In this document: piece after piece, positions 31,401-43,618 of the stretch
Position numbering within the stretch: position 1 is the stretch's first letter
Layout of the letters: each line of letters opens with the position of its first letter
Source: Bidens hawaiensis
Lineage: Eukaryota; Streptophyta; Magnoliopsida; Asterales; Asteraceae
Direction: 5' to 3'
DNA length: 64,000 nucleotides
NCBI GenBank assembly: GCA_021521415.1
Contig: JAIQDT010007362.1
Coordinates: 1-64,000 of the forward strand
The notes under the pieces: model-generated
What the model was told of the DNA's origin: nothing
The model's database searches: none
Seen by the model: only the letters and a program-made list of their open reading frames with translations
Translations under genes and position numbers: made by a program

Positions 31401-33290
31401 CATTGTATATGTTCATGCAAAACACATATAATGTGGCTTTTCACCTAAGCGATGATTTACTTAGAAGTAGGGTTGTCCAAAATCTCGTGGCTTGAAGCGC
31501 ATCCTGTTTGTAAACAAGCCAAGGTGCATGACTCACTCATTAGCTTGTCTAAAAAGTCCATGTGTAATTATGCTTATACTTTAGTGAAAGACTGAAATAC
31601 CCTCTACTTAATAGAAATATTTAACTGAGTTAAAAATCTAAAGTTACTGTGACGGTATGAAAATCTGAGGACCGAAAATGCATATTTTAATTTTTTGTAT
31701 TGAAATAGCATAAGTGAACAAACAACATAATCAAAAATTGAATTTACACTATTTGTAATTAAAACCTGGACGTTATTATAGTTACAATTTTTTAATTATT
31801 TTTAAAAGCTTTCAGTAAAAAATATAATTTCCATATACATTGGTAAAACAAATGTTTCTTTTGTTTTCTGAAATCAGTTCGTAGTTTCGTCGCTGAAAGG
31901 TTCATCATTATTGGTAAATGTATTATACTTTTAGAGTGGAAACACGCAACTTATTTATTATATGTTTTATAAATGCTATTTGATTCAAGTTTTATTCATA
32001 ATTTTCATTGTGTGTGATCATTACAAGCATATACTTAATCGCATGTACAACCATTAACTTGTTAAGCCCGTGGTAGTATTATGATAGATCTATTGGCCCG
32101 ACCCGCCCACTCAGACCTCGGGTAGAGGCCTATGTGTTCAGAATCCGACGATCGTTAAACGTTAAACATAATAGTCTAATCGTGGATTAGATGACTCGCT
32201 AATCGTGTCAGAGGTTTGGTTGTAATCAGTAAAGTATATAAAGTAACTTAACACATATGAAATGTTTTCAACATAATGCATATTTTTTTCTATTTAAAAA
32301 GCTATGTTCTTAACAACTATTTTTAGTTGACACTCTCGCATGTTTTTCAGGTAATGGAAATTAAGAAAAATTCTTGAAGTATCACTTAGGGGATGTGTCA
32401 GACCTAGAAGTCTAAATAAATAAAGTGTTATGTTTTGCTTCTTAAAACCCATTTCAAAACCCCTCACCAAAAATTCAAAAAAAATAATTAAAAATTATAT
32501 CTCGAAATATAAATCAAAAACTTAAAAAGTAAAAATACCAAAAAGTTTCCTTCGTTTTTCTTGTTCTATAAAAAAAACCCCGAGAAATGTCAACCCGTTT
32601 TGACCCGTTTCAATCATTTTTTTAGTGTGACCCATTCTGACCCATCTTATACATTTTGATACAACTCATTCAACTCATGGGTCAAGATTGCCACTCCTAG
32701 TAATATGGTACCAAATCACATTCACAAACGTATTAGTACAAAATCGGATTTATAGACCTCTACCACTTCAGTGACGGATGATGACGATATCGTCCATCGG
32801 TGTTTTTAATGAGAGGGTTAAACTTACAACTAACTACATTTATAATGGTTGGTTTCATAACTTTTTTTTTTCAACCCAAATTACAATACCAAGGTGAAAG
32901 TGTCCAGATCGACATGTTGTGTTTTGTCATCAGACTTTCTCCAATGGCATAAAGCCCTTCATTCCTTCTGTCCATGCCGTATAAGCGGCCCAAATTCTCT
33001 CTCTCTCTTCTGCAGCAGGCTTGAACATGTAGGCCCGTTCTCTTCTCTCACAAATCTCTCTTTTTTTCTCTTCTCTCCCCATCCTTATCCAACCTTAACT
33101 TTAGGTTTTTCCCATCTCTCTCATCTCTTTCTCATCCAAGTAATCATGTAAACTCAACAAGGGCATGTAAGGGCCTCACCTTTTCTCCAGAATTGAAGAT
33201 AGTCTCACTTACAAGACGGGATTAGGACTCCCAAAAGAGCCATCATAATTTTCTTTATGCATGAAAGTCCACATAGAACGAAATACATTT
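31401..33290. other. Unassigned AT-rich sequence
   Basis: No domain-bearing frame is seen. A stretch at 32575-32690 with repeated GACCCGTTT/GACCCAT words looks like a dispersed repeat. The 85-codon plus-strand frame at 32894 has no recognisable features and lies in a TCTCTC-rich stretch. Confidence 0.4.
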
Positions 33291-33548
33291 ACATTATTTG
33301 TTCAGTGAGCTTTAGCTCAACTGGTATTGGAGGGGAATTGAAGATTTAGACTGGATATTACAAGATTAAGTTCGAATTCAATCCAACCGGGTTTAACCAC
33401 AGTGTGCCTTGTGTATTCCCCTAACAGGAGATGGTGGACAGGGCAACCCAACGTTGTTTGCGATCGCGAACATATAGAGTTGCATTTTTGTCATTGGAAT
33501 ACCCCGGTTAACCGGGCCATATTCGAGGGTTGTTAAAAAAACATTATT
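33291..33548 (+). mobile_element. tRNA-derived SINE with target duplication
   Basis: The body (33303-33540) has an RNA polymerase III A box TAGCTCAACTGG at 33313-33324 and a B box AGTTCGAATTC at 33369-33379, as in tRNA genes and tRNA-derived SINEs. It ends in a short A run (GTTAAAAAA). Flanking copies of ACATTATT (33291-33298 and 33541-33548) are the likely target duplication. Mobilisation would need a LINE in trans. The extra spacing between the boxes and lack of a cloverleaf argue against a functional tRNA gene. Confidence 0.75.
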
Positions 33549-33574
33549 GTGCACGAGGCAGTGGTTACAGATTC

Positions 33575-34020
33575 TGAAATTATTTACTACTCTTCATTAA
33601 GTCATGTGCATGATTGTTTAATATTCTATGAATTGGTTACACTAGGTGGCTGCCTATGTTTGCACTTTATTTCTTTGTCAAATTAGTTCTAAAACCTGAA
33701 ATTATATTATACTCTTAAACAATTCATGTGAATGATGTTTAATATTCTATGAATTGGTTACACTAGGTGGCTGCCTCTGTTCGCACTTTATTTCTTTGTC
33801 AAATTAGTTCTGAAACCTGAAATTATATTATACTCTTAATCAATTCATTTGAATGATGTTTTAATATTCTATTAATTGGTTACACTAGGTAGCTCCCTAT
33901 CTATTTGCACTTTTTATTTTGTCAAGTTAGTTACGGAATCTGAAACTACTTTCTAATCTTGATAAAGTCATGTTATGGTGGCTTTAATATTCTATTAATT
34001 GGTTGCTATACGTTTTAGTG
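33575..34020. repeat. Four tandem copies of a ~121-bp repeat
   Basis: AATATTCTAT(G/T)AATTGGTTAC recurs at 33620, 33741, 33863 and 33986 with spacing of 121-123 bp, together with ACTAGGTGGCTGCC and TTTGTCAAATTAGTT. Divergence grows to the right; the fourth copy is partial. Confidence 0.88.
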
Positions 34021-34222
34021 CATTTTGGTGAGCCAATATTATCAAACTTCTTCCTTTTTCAGTGGTATAACAGTCACATGTATAAATCAATCGGATATAC
34101 ATAACGACATCATTTAGCATAGGGATTATTGCTTAATATGATCAACTTGGCCAGCTGGTAGGCTTGACGGGCTTCGGTAGCCGAGCGCGATCTTGTAGGA
34201 CCCAAAACTTTCAACATAATTA

Positions 34223-35890
34223 CTAGTTTTTATCCCCGTATTAATTAAGGGAGTTATTTTACATGTTTTGTTTCTAATAGTTATATAACTAGCTTTACAA
34301 CCCGTGTATTACACAGGATTTGTCAAATGACCGAAATTTAGGTATTTAATTATACGTTATATGGCTTTCCTTTTAAATTTATAGATTAACTCTTATATAA
34401 TCACAAACACTTCAAATTTTACATATTTGAATTTTATTACATTTTCTTAAGATTAAAATAATGTTTTAAGATAACATAAAATCAATTATTGGTACCTAAA
34501 TATATTAAAGATGTTTTATATGATTAAGATGAATGTAAGTTAAATAGTGTTTTACAAATTGTAAGATTATAGATATTATATTTATTTAATGAAATTGAAG
34601 TGCACACATAACTAAATATCTATTATAAACATAAGTCACTAATTATTATACGATAATGGTTCGTAAATCATTATATAACTAATTAATAATTCAATGGTTT
34701 AATTTTAAACTTATTACAAAAATTCAATGGTTTATATGTTTTTTTTAATTATGGTCTCTATATCTAATAGTAAATTAAGATGTAATGAATTAGTAAAAGT
34801 TTTTCTGATTTAAATTACATTAAATACCTTTTTTTTCATATGGGTTACAACTAATTAGTCATACCAATTAAACCCATGACCTATGGATTGCATGAATTAA
34901 GGAGAGTGAAGATTAGAAAATAAGATAGAAATTAAAGTTAAGATTAAATGTGGCTAGGACACATCGTCATCATTATTTTTGTTTATTAGTATAGGTAAAC
35001 TTATTTTGTATTTTAATTTTATTTTTGTAAAGATGTTAATAATATACTTAGGGTTTCATGATGAAAAGGTTTCACAAATAAATGAGATGCATAACCCGAT
35101 AAAAGCTATTTGGGTTTGGTGAGACCCATGACCCGTTTATTTTTTATTATAAAATTATTTTTTAATTACAAATAATATATCCCTATTTTATATAATTCCC
35201 ATATCAAATATTTGGTAGATTAATTTTTAATTTAATGAGATGTTGTAACCCGTTTAAGGGTTATATGGGTTTGGTAAGACCCATATTCGTGAATTCGGGT
35301 CAAATGTATGAGAAAATCCATTTACAAATAAAACAATCTCGTAATTTAAGAGAATTTAGGAATATTTCATTTACGGGGTTGTTTTACATTATTCGTTTAC
35401 GGGGTTGTTTTACATTATTCGTTTATAATATTTATATATTTTTTAAGATTTTAATTTTATTTATTGTAAGAAAGTTAATAATATACTTAGGATTTAATGA
35501 TGAAAGAGTTTCACAAATAAATGAGAAGTCATAACTCGGTTTAAAAGCTATCTGAGTTTGGTGAGACCCATGACCCGTTTTTTTACTATAAAATTGTTTC
35601 TTAATTATAAATAATATTTTTAAAAAATTAAATATTAATTTTAGTATATCCCTATTTTATAGAATTTTCATACTATATATTTGGTGAGATTAATTTTTAA
35701 TTTAATGAGATGTTATAACCCGTTTAAGCACTGTCTGGGTTTGGTAAGACCCATATCCATGATTTCGGGTCAAAAATGCATGAGAAGCCTCCATTTAAAA
35801 ATCAAGCAATCTGGTATCTTTCATAAAGGGGGGGAGCGACCACATCGTGATATGTAAGATTTTTAAGCTTTCGTTTATATATATTATAGA
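34223..35890 (-). mobile_element. Helitron(s), minus strand, tandem and hosting a nested Helitron
   Basis: The minus-strand 3' end is CTAG at 34223-34226 beside a decayed hairpin (CCCCGTATTAATTAAGGG). The 5' TC end is at 35890 (..ATTATAGA|T), with the family's GTCGCTCCCC and CATCGTGATATG stretch just inside. The host bases are A and T as required. The body contains two family units in tandem, with a second internal 3'-like border at 35370-35420 where GTTTACGGGGTTGTTTTACA is duplicated. Another Helitron (34289-34995) is nested inside. Confidence 0.78.
34289..34995 (-). mobile_element. Nested Helitron of a second family
   Basis: CTAG at 34289-34292 is followed by a hairpin (CCCGTGTATTACACAGG, one mismatch) that marks a minus-strand 3' end. 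The 5' end near 34995 reads CTATACTAATAAAC, then GATGACGATGTGTCC on the minus strand, a common plant Helitron start. Sequence left and right of it continues the host Helitron (TGTTTCTAATAGTTATATAA before, GTAAACTTATTTTG after). Confidence 0.68.
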
Positions 35891-36786
35891 TGTGAATCCA
35901 AATACTCCACGATTTTTTTAAGCGGTCATAATTTTTCATACGGTTTAAATTTTATTTTATAAAAAGTTACACTATATAAACGAATAAATTATAACTATAT
36001 ATTTTGTTTTTCTCTAGTTATGTTGCTAGTTGAAAATTATAAAGTAGTGTTTGTATGCTTGAAGGACATAAATAATGAAACAGACCATTGTGAGAGAATT
36101 TTAAGAAAATGGTCACTAGACGAAATCACCTATTACCCAAGAAATCTCATCCCCTGCCTCTCTAACACACCAAAACCATTCATTACATCCCTTTTTTGTC
36201 CACTCGAGTTTCTCAACACGTCAATTGAACACTACCACTTGCCCACCACTGTCGTCGGCATCGCCAACACCACCACCACAGTCACTGTTGCCGACATCAC
36301 TACCTTACCGCCACCTCCGCCACCGTCACCACCTACAATTGCAATGCACTAAAGAACTTGAAAATATAGATTATTATTTACACTTCATCAACGAAATTAA
36401 TGAGTAGCACGTGCTACCAAGGGGTCTACATGACTACGACCACGATGGTAATGTACCACCACAAAGTACTAGGTCCATGACTGTCATGTTTTACCATAAA
36501 TACCAAGTCCACATGACCACAATGGTGATTTGCAACCACACGTAACAAATGTCACGACTAAGATAGAACCACAAATGATAAAGGTCTTATTAAAGTTTAG
36601 GGTGAACATCTGGATATCTTGAAAGCAGGGAACGTCATGGTAATAGTAGACCACATAACTTTATCAAGATTATGCATCATTAGCAACATTTAGTGACAAA
36701 TACGTTGCTAAAATTCTGAGATTTGAAACAGGATGTAAAGCGTGAAAATTTCTATAAAACAGTTTTAAGATTTTTTTTGTCACAAT
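35891..36786. other. Unassigned, with a CCACC-rich patch
   Basis: A CACCACC/CCACCG-rich microsatellite occupies about 36220-36340 and produces the Pro/Thr/His-rich frames there. No gene is supported in the rest. Confidence 0.45.
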
Positions 36787-37045
36787 TGTTAGGTTTTGTG
36801 TTTTGAGAAGGCCTTTTGAGGCTAGTCCAATTAGGCCCGTTAAATGTTTGTTGTGTAGTAAGTTGAAAACCCTAATTAGGTCACTATGTATACGTATCTA
36901 TTGAATTGTATATTGTAAATCCTAGTTGTAGCTCGTGGATGCAGGTCGCCTTGACCGAACTACATAATCTCTTGTTTTTGTTCTGCTTTTCGTTTGTGTT
37001 TGTATGATACATTATTTCCTCTTGGCACTTGCACTGGTCCTAGCA
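36787..37045 (+). repeat. Copia-type LTR fragment or solo LTR
   Basis: It starts TGTTAGG and has the TTGACCGAACTACATAATCT and TTGTTTTTGTTCTGC sequence I associate with copia LTRs, ending near CCTAGCA. It is followed by AGTGTTATCTCT, which looks like a decayed GTGGTATCAGAGC primer site. No internal coding region of matching orientation follows. Confidence 0.4.
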
Positions 37046-37057
37046 AGTGTTATCTCT

Positions 37058-37330
37058 TGACAGGAATTGATAAACAAGATCGAATAACACATAGTTAATC
37101 AAACAAGAATTTATGTATTGATATGAATATGGTTTCGATACATTCTGATGATTCAAACATCATGTTTATATAGGCACAATACATACATACAACTATATAC
37201 TAATGACACAATTGACCCTTATAGTTTGTTTACATTTACACAACTTAATAAAACATAAATACCATAAATAAGTGACATAAATGACCCTTCGAGTTTGTGC
37301 GATTTGACTGTGATTATATGCAAAAAATCA
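37058..37330 (-). repeat. 3' LTR of a minus-strand copia element
   Basis: It starts TGACAGGAATTG and ends AAAAAATCA in plus orientation, next to a pyrimidine tract (CCCTCTT, 37331-37337) that is the complement of a polypurine tract. On the minus strand it carries TATATAAACATG near 37165-37176, a TATA-box candidate. No matching 5' LTR is seen to the right of 40240. Confidence 0.5.
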
Positions 37331-37335
37331 CCCTC

Positions 37336-40239
37336 TTAATCATGATCAACTTGTAGTAGGTCTTTGACGTCGAGTAGTTCTCTCATTGTGATAAACTTGA
37401 TTGTTGGTAGCACCTTTGTTAAGATGGCAGCCTTTTGTAATTCTCCAGCGATGTGCTCCACGATTATTTGTTCATTTTAAATGCATTCACGTATGAAGTT
37501 ACAACAAGTATCTATGTGCTTGCTTTTACCATGAAACACGAGATTCTTCATTAAGGCCATTGCTAATGAGTTGTCAACCATCAAGATTACTCTTTGTTCT
37601 TTCCATCCAGTTAAAACACCAATTAATCTCTTTAACCATAATCCTTGACATGATGTTGCGGTTGCTGCCATAAATTCTTATTCACAATACGATAATGCTA
37701 CGGTGGGTTGCTTTTGAGTGCACCGACTGATAGGAGAGTTTCCAAAATAGAATACTATTCTTGTTGTCCCTTTTCTTTCTTTAGTATTGACTCTATAGCT
37801 ACTATCACTATAACCAATTAACTTGTGTCCACATTGCTTTGATAAATTATACCGTAATTTTTGTTCTTATGATATAACGAATGACTTGCTTGATTGCTTT
37901 GAGATGATGCTCCTTTGGTTCCTGCATGAAACGACTAAGTAATCCTACATACTAACTTAAATCGAGTCTCATGTTTAGGACATATCTTAGGCATCCTATT
38001 AGACTTCTATACTTGGTGGGATCAACTAGTTCCACCTTCAACTTTTGTTAATCAAAGTTCTGGATCCATTGGTATCTTCGTGTCATTGCTTTAAAGCATT
38101 TTGGAGTATGTGAGAATCTTGTTCATATAACCAATTTGTTTAATTGAGATATCACCCCTGTTTAGGTGAATTATATACCCAAGTAGCATGCTAATAAAAC
38201 TAAGTCCCTCATTTCTAATTTTCCTTCCATTTGTGATTTTTCAATTTCTTTCTTCGATGATCTAGTGATAATAAAATCATCAATATAAACTCCAACTATC
38301 ATATTAGAGTTTGAGCTTGTCTTGGTGTAGACTGCTTATTCTAACATACACTTTTGAAATCCAAGTGACTTCAATTTGTTATCTAACTTTACATTCCATG
38401 CACGTGGTGCTTGTCGTAGTCCATACAAAACTTTTGAAAGTTTGTAAACTTTCCCTTTTTCTTGTGGTTTCACAAAGCCTTCGGGTTGAGAAACGTACAC
38501 TTCTTCCTTCAATTCTTCATGTAAGAATGCTAATATTACATCTAGATGGTATACTTACCATTTGTTATAAGCAGCTAAGGCTAAGATTAAACGTACGGTT
38601 TATATTCTTGATATTGGTGCAAAAACTTCTTCAAAGTCTATTAAATGTTGTTGTACAAAAAAACGTGTCTTGTGTTTTATTATATTTCCACTTGCATCTC
38701 TCTTGGTCTGGATACACATTTCAAACCTATTGCTTTATTATCCTTGGGTAAATCAGTCAAGATCCAAGTCTTATTCCTATTGATTGAATCTAATTAAGCT
38801 TTTCAACTACTTTTGCCTCCTTATAGGTTCTAGGTTCTTCTTTAACTAGTAATAATTCATTTCCATCCAAATCTACTTCTGGTGCTTGAGCATAAATATC
38901 TTGTGAACATTTAAAGTGTAATGGTGTATGATCATAAAGTCTAGAAGAGCTTGCAGATGTTTTAGAGTTTGGTTTGTGGGTGTAAAATTGCGGAGTGACT
39001 GAAGAATTTCGTGGATTTACGGGTGAATGAGGTGTTTCTTCATCTTCATCATGGCTGTTAACTTCAATGCATTCAAACTGTGGTTAAGGATTATTGGGTA
39101 GAATCATAGTTGGAACATTTCAACTATAAATTTTGTCCACTCGTTTTCATCTTGATTATTACCTCTAACACCCTCCTTCCAATTCAAAAACACCTATTCT
39201 TTAAAATGTGTGTCCCTACTAATACAAATTCTACTTGTTCTAGGATTAAAAAGTCTATAGGTTTTTTATCCTTGTTCACTACCCAAATATACCATTTCGG
39301 TGCTTCTATCACCCAACTTCTTTAAGTGTGGTAGTAACACTTTTGCATATTTCTTACAACCAAAAACATTGAGATACTTCAAATTTGGCTTATCACCTTT
39401 AAGTGCTTCGAAAGGTGTGCTATTAACTAAAGCTGTGGCCGGTGTTCAGTTCAAGATGTGCTATTAACTAGTGCTTCGAAAGGTGTGTTTTAAGTGCTTT
39501 GAAAGGTGTGCTATTAACTACTTTTGCCCAAAAAATATGAGGCATGTTACTTGCCTTTAGCATACTCCTAATAGTAGATAGAAATGTTCTATTTCTTCAT
39601 TCTACCATGCCATTTTGTTGTAGGGAGTATGGTCCAGTAAGTTGTCTTGCTAGTCCATTTTCTTTACAGAACTTGGAGAAATCATTTGAAGTGAATTGTC
39701 CATCTCTGTTAGTTCTAAACATCTTGAATATGGTTCCTAACTCTATTTCTATCATCTTAAATTCTTTAAACGTCACAAATTCTTGATCTTTTGATTCAAG
39801 AAAGTATACCCACATGTACCTTGTACAGTCATCGACTAATAAGAAAATATAATTCTTGCCTAAATGAGTTGATGGCGAGATAGAACAACATAGATCTTCT
39901 AAAACTAAATCAAATGGTTTAGTTGATCTAGATTCGGCTTGTCTTGAAAATGGAGATCTACTAATGCTTTCCAAGAAAACATGCATCAAAAACATGTGAG
40001 AAATGTGTAATTAGAGGTACTCCTTTGACTAACGTCTTCCATGTCATGTCTTTAATCATGTTAAAGTTCAGATGACAAAGTCGTGCGTGCCATAGCCATG
40101 CTACATCTTGCAAATTTGCTAATAGTGAGATCGGTGTACGAATCTTCAATTTGATTATGTAAACTCTATTCTTAGAATATTCGACAAACATGAGAAGTGT
40201 TTCAATTATGCCGTACAAAAGCAACTGGTTGTATTCCAT
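37336..40239 (-). pseudogene. Degenerate copia pol (integrase, RT, RNase H)
   Basis: Reading the minus strand from the right: a GAG-pre-integrase segment (LWHARLCHLNFNMIKDM, 40140-40010), integrase core (YIFLLVDDCTRYMWVYFL and QLTGPYSLQQNGMVE, 39860-39597), a decayed RT with VYIDDFII near 38265-38290 (the Y-x-D-D active site), RNase H (MAATATSCQGLWLKRLIG and KSKHIDT, 37671-37480), and a pol tail ending at 37336 beside the polypurine tract. Frames change many times, so this is an old dead copy. A long plus-strand frame at 38311 is only its shadow. Confidence 0.85.
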
Positions 40240-41090
40240 AATGACTTTACATTCGATTTTTATTAGTTGATCTAGACTTAAAATGTTGCTTTAAGACGGG
40301 GAATGTAGTAAGCGTTGGTCACAAATCATTGCTCCCTGTTTCTGCATTCCATCAATAATGAGCACATGCCTTTTCTTTCTACGTACGAACCATCCCCAAA
40401 CCGAACATTCCCAATGATCTTCTCATCTAATTAAGTGAAATGGTCTCGTGAACTGGTCATATGGTTACTATAACCATTGACGAGATACCACATACTTTCA
40501 TCAGTTAACCTATAGTTACTGGGCTTGATCTCCTTTATGCTTCACAGTCTTCATGGTTCGCGTCGGTTTGCTGCCAAAAAATACAGGTTTTTTTACCGCT
40601 GATACTGTCAACTGATTCGGCCAAATTAACGTTAGCTCACGATCCCAACCTAAGGTGTTATTCCCGGTGAGTTTTTTTATTCCCTGGACGAATTCACGTC
40701 AGATCACGGCCACAATGCTTGTATAAATTTGGTTTTTGCCATGGTGTTTTTTATGGGGACGAATTAACTTATTACTTTAATTTTGGTGTCGTAACCTGAT
40801 ACCAACTGATACCAACTGAACTCGCGTCTGTTCACCACTACAACACATGGTTTTATGTGTACGATATAGTGCCAATAACGTCAATTCAGACTGAATTCCT
40901 GTTAGTTCACAAACGCAAACCACGGATTTTTTTATCACTTTTGTGTTTTTTGTTCGCCGCATTTTTTTAATATTTCAAATTTGGTAAATTGTTGTATTTT
41001 GGTGTGGACCAATTTATGGTATGCTTTATTTTTGGCACCGTAACCAAATACCAACCGAATTGTCATTGGTTAGTAACCGCAACACATGTT
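40240..41090. other. Copia leader remnant and a degenerate repeat
   Basis: From about 40560 loosely repeated words (GATACCAACTGA..CTCGCGTCTGTTCACCACTACAACACATGG; ACCAACCGAATTGTCATTGG..CGCAACACATG, each in pieces) suggest a diverged repeat with a unit of about 150-250 bp. No gene is supported. Confidence 0.35.
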
Positions 41091-41104
41091 TTTTTTAATT
41101 TTAT

Positions 41105-42270
41105 CATGGATCAAGAGACAACCCATCGCGTATCACGATGGGTATGTCGCGAAACACTATAATGGGCGGTGTCACGATACGCGATCACCCAAAGCCACTA
41201 CGTCATCGAGTATCGCCATGACGTGTCTAACAGGCGGTGACACGTGCCCCGCCACGTGTCCCCACGTCGCACACGTGGTAAGCCTAGTTATGAAGCGGCT
41301 AGGCTAGTCGCGATACGCGACGGCTTATCAAATGGCTCACAGAGTATCGCGATCCAATATTATATTCATTTTATGTCGCCTAATCCCTCGCGATACGCGA
41401 TGGGTCAAGTTGATCAGCCCTATAAATAGGGCAAGCAACCCTCTCATTTTGATCATAACTCTCTCTCTCTCTCTCTCTACAGAAACCACTCTCTCACTAC
41501 CTCATAAACCGTGCCACGACTCGATGATCGTTACATCGTAATCCGTGCCAAACCACGACATTTTCTCGAAGTGCGTGCCATCACATAGTGACCCGACATC
41601 CCGCGCTCAAAGTGCGTTCCGACGAATCCTGACGACCGATGTACCTCGATTTGCGTGCCAAGAAAAGTTAGTCGAGGTTCCTCGATAAACGTGTAAGTGT
41701 GGAAGTGTTGCCAGAGTGTCTAAGATTTTCTAAGCCAATCAAGGTAGAGGTTCTGATCGAGTAAAATATTATTATTATTATATTAATTAGGCTTAGACCC
41801 TAGTCGAGGGTATACTTGATAACTCGAAAATATAGACAAAGAAAATACAAGTAAAAAATATCGAAATAAAAGTAATTATTTGTTATTAATATTATTTTAG
41901 ATTCTTAAATAATAAGTAAAGAAATAAAGTATACGTTTCTTAAAAAAGAAGAAACGTATTTTTTAGAAAATATAAATGATCGAAATAGAGGTTCGAACAT
42001 ATTTAATAAAGCAAAGATATTTTGAACTAAGGATCGAAAAGAAAATATAGGTAAAGATTATACAAAAAGGACTAAAGGTCTAAAGCTAGATTATTGATCT
42101 AGTAATAACAATTGGTTAAACTCGTACTACAGGTGAAGTGAAGCTGATCATTTAAGAAGGTGAATACGCCCCAAACTTTTATAACTTGTTAAATCGAGTC
42201 AAATTAAATTGATTACATGAGATTACGTATCTCTAAAACATTATGAACAAAAGTAATCATTGGCCCTTGA
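41105..42270 (+). repeat. Truncated LTR related to the one at 5153
   Basis: It contains the same succession as 5263-6480: CATCGCG palindromes (41117, 41387 and weaker ones at 41173, 41309, 41341), CACGTG G-boxes (41241, 41253, 41273), TATAAATA (41421-41428), TTAGGCTTAGACCC near 41788, AAGAAGAAACGTA near 41946, and GGTGAATACGCCCCAAACTTTTAT. It is broken on the right by the TGTGCGAAAATG LTR at 42271; its left border is unclear. Confidence 0.65.
41117..41428 (+). promoter_or_regulatory. LTR promoter block: palindromes, G-boxes, TATA box
   Basis: Palindromic CATCGCG-type motifs flank three CACGTG hexamers within 38 bp, with TATAAATA 140 bp downstream, and a (TC)n tract (41459-41480) just after the expected start. 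The arrangement duplicates that at 5263-5554 although the intervening sequence has diverged. Confidence 0.6.
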
Positions 42271-43088
42271 TGTGCGAAAATGTATCTTTGAAAAATACGA
42301 CTCACAACTAAGCTTTAAATTAAAATGGTATATCCTAACTTAAGTTCACACAACCGGCAAGTCTATCGATCGTATGTAGTAAAGGCTAAGGAAGTCCGAG
42401 TATCGAACACAAAGACACGTGAGGTGGCTCACATTACTAACCCTACTTAAGTCCTGCCTAAATAATATATTTTTTTAACTTATAAATCTAAACTAACTTT
42501 ACTAACGTAACTTAACTAACGGTGTAACGAAACTAACTATAAATTTAACGGGATTTAACGATAATAAGAAAAGAATAACCTAGGTAAGATGTCTTAATGG
42601 GGATAGGATGGCTCTGGTGCTAACAAGTGTTTGAAACCGGATTCTAAACATGAACTAAGATAGATGGAATCAAGGCAACTAGGTCCCTACGGTCAGTTTT
42701 ACAAGAAAACCCTAACAACGTCTATTTAGCTTTTAATTTACGGGTGTTTATTTACGTACCCAAATGATTTATTACTTGGTCCGTATCAAAATCACAATCC
42801 TCACTAAGGCTCGAGCTAATTACAAACCTAGGAAGAAAGGGGTAATTCAATAATAAGGATAAAATAACTCAACTTACAAACTAACCTAGTCGATAGCTAG
42901 AAAGCCACACGAGGTCTCGCAACGGGTAACTAAATCAACCAAAGCAGAGAGATAAGCTAACCCTAAGGTTTTGGTCCAACTCAAAGAGGATGATCATATT
43001 GGCCTAAATGATTCAAGAAACACAAACCCTAATGGCACGCGTCTACCAAAATCAATCAACACACTCAGTATTAACCAAATTAGCAATT
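42271..43088 (-). repeat. LTR of a TGTGCGAAAATG-family element, first part
   Basis: The first 95 bp (TGTGCGAAAATG..ACGACTCACAACTAAG..TTCACACAACCG) closely match the LTR at 58971. The sequences then diverge, so the two belong to related subfamilies. The copia element at 43089 interrupts it; it resumes at 52981. Confidence 0.6.
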
Positions 43089-43604
43089 TGTTAGTGCACG
43101 GTTTTGCGTTTTGAGTCTTTGTATTTAACGTTTATGTATTTGTCGTTTATTTATGTAATAAAGTATTAATATATTAAAGTAGTTCGTTAATGTAATGCCT
43201 AGTTCGTTAAGGATGTTTAACGAACTAGAGCTAAGTTAATTATCCCGTCTGATTCGTTAAGGATGTTTAACAAATCAGAGGGTGTTTCGTTAAGTTTATT
43301 CTATATTATGTAATGTAAGGAAGCAGGTGCCTAGTTCGTTACGGAATGTGTAACGAACTAGACCTGCCTTCTATATATAGTGGGTTAGTCCACTATTTAT
43401 TTAAGTTTTGAGTTTTAACTTTAACGAATTGCTGTCCAATTCTCTCTCAAACTTCATCCTCATACTAATATTATTAATCACCTACATACATACAACTAAT
43501 ATATACATATATAACATATAATCAAGTGTGACAATGAACTAGATCCATAGGAGTTAATTATACATAGATCAGATCTGTGTTAAGAGTGATTCCGTGTTCA
43601 AACA
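43089..43604 (+). repeat. 5' LTR of the copia element with three hairpins
   Basis: It begins TGTTAGTGCACGG and ends GTTCAAACA. Three inverted repeats of one design lie at 43199-43228, 43249-43278 and 43323-43367, each with GTTCGTTA or ATTCGTTA in the left arm and TAACGAAC or its variant in the right arm. CTATATATAG at 43371-43380 is a TATA-box candidate directly after the third hairpin. Confidence 0.9.
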
Positions 43605-43606
43605 AG

Positions 43607-43618
43607 TGGTATCAAAGC
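43607..43618 (+). other. Primer-binding site
   Basis: TGGTATCAAAGC starts two bases after the LTR. It differs at one base from the usual TGGTATCAGAGC initiator-Met-tRNA site. Confidence 0.8.

Noticed and set aside
32894..33151. 85-codon plus-strand frame
   Set aside because: Low-complexity TCTC/TTTC-rich sequence without a recognisable domain.
33303..33390. Functional tRNA gene
   Set aside because: A and B boxes are present but no cloverleaf can be formed, and the A tail plus flanking duplication fit a SINE.
38311..38751. 146-codon plus-strand frame
   Set aside because: Antisense shadow of the degenerate copia RT, whose Y-I-D-D motif is readable on the minus strand here.
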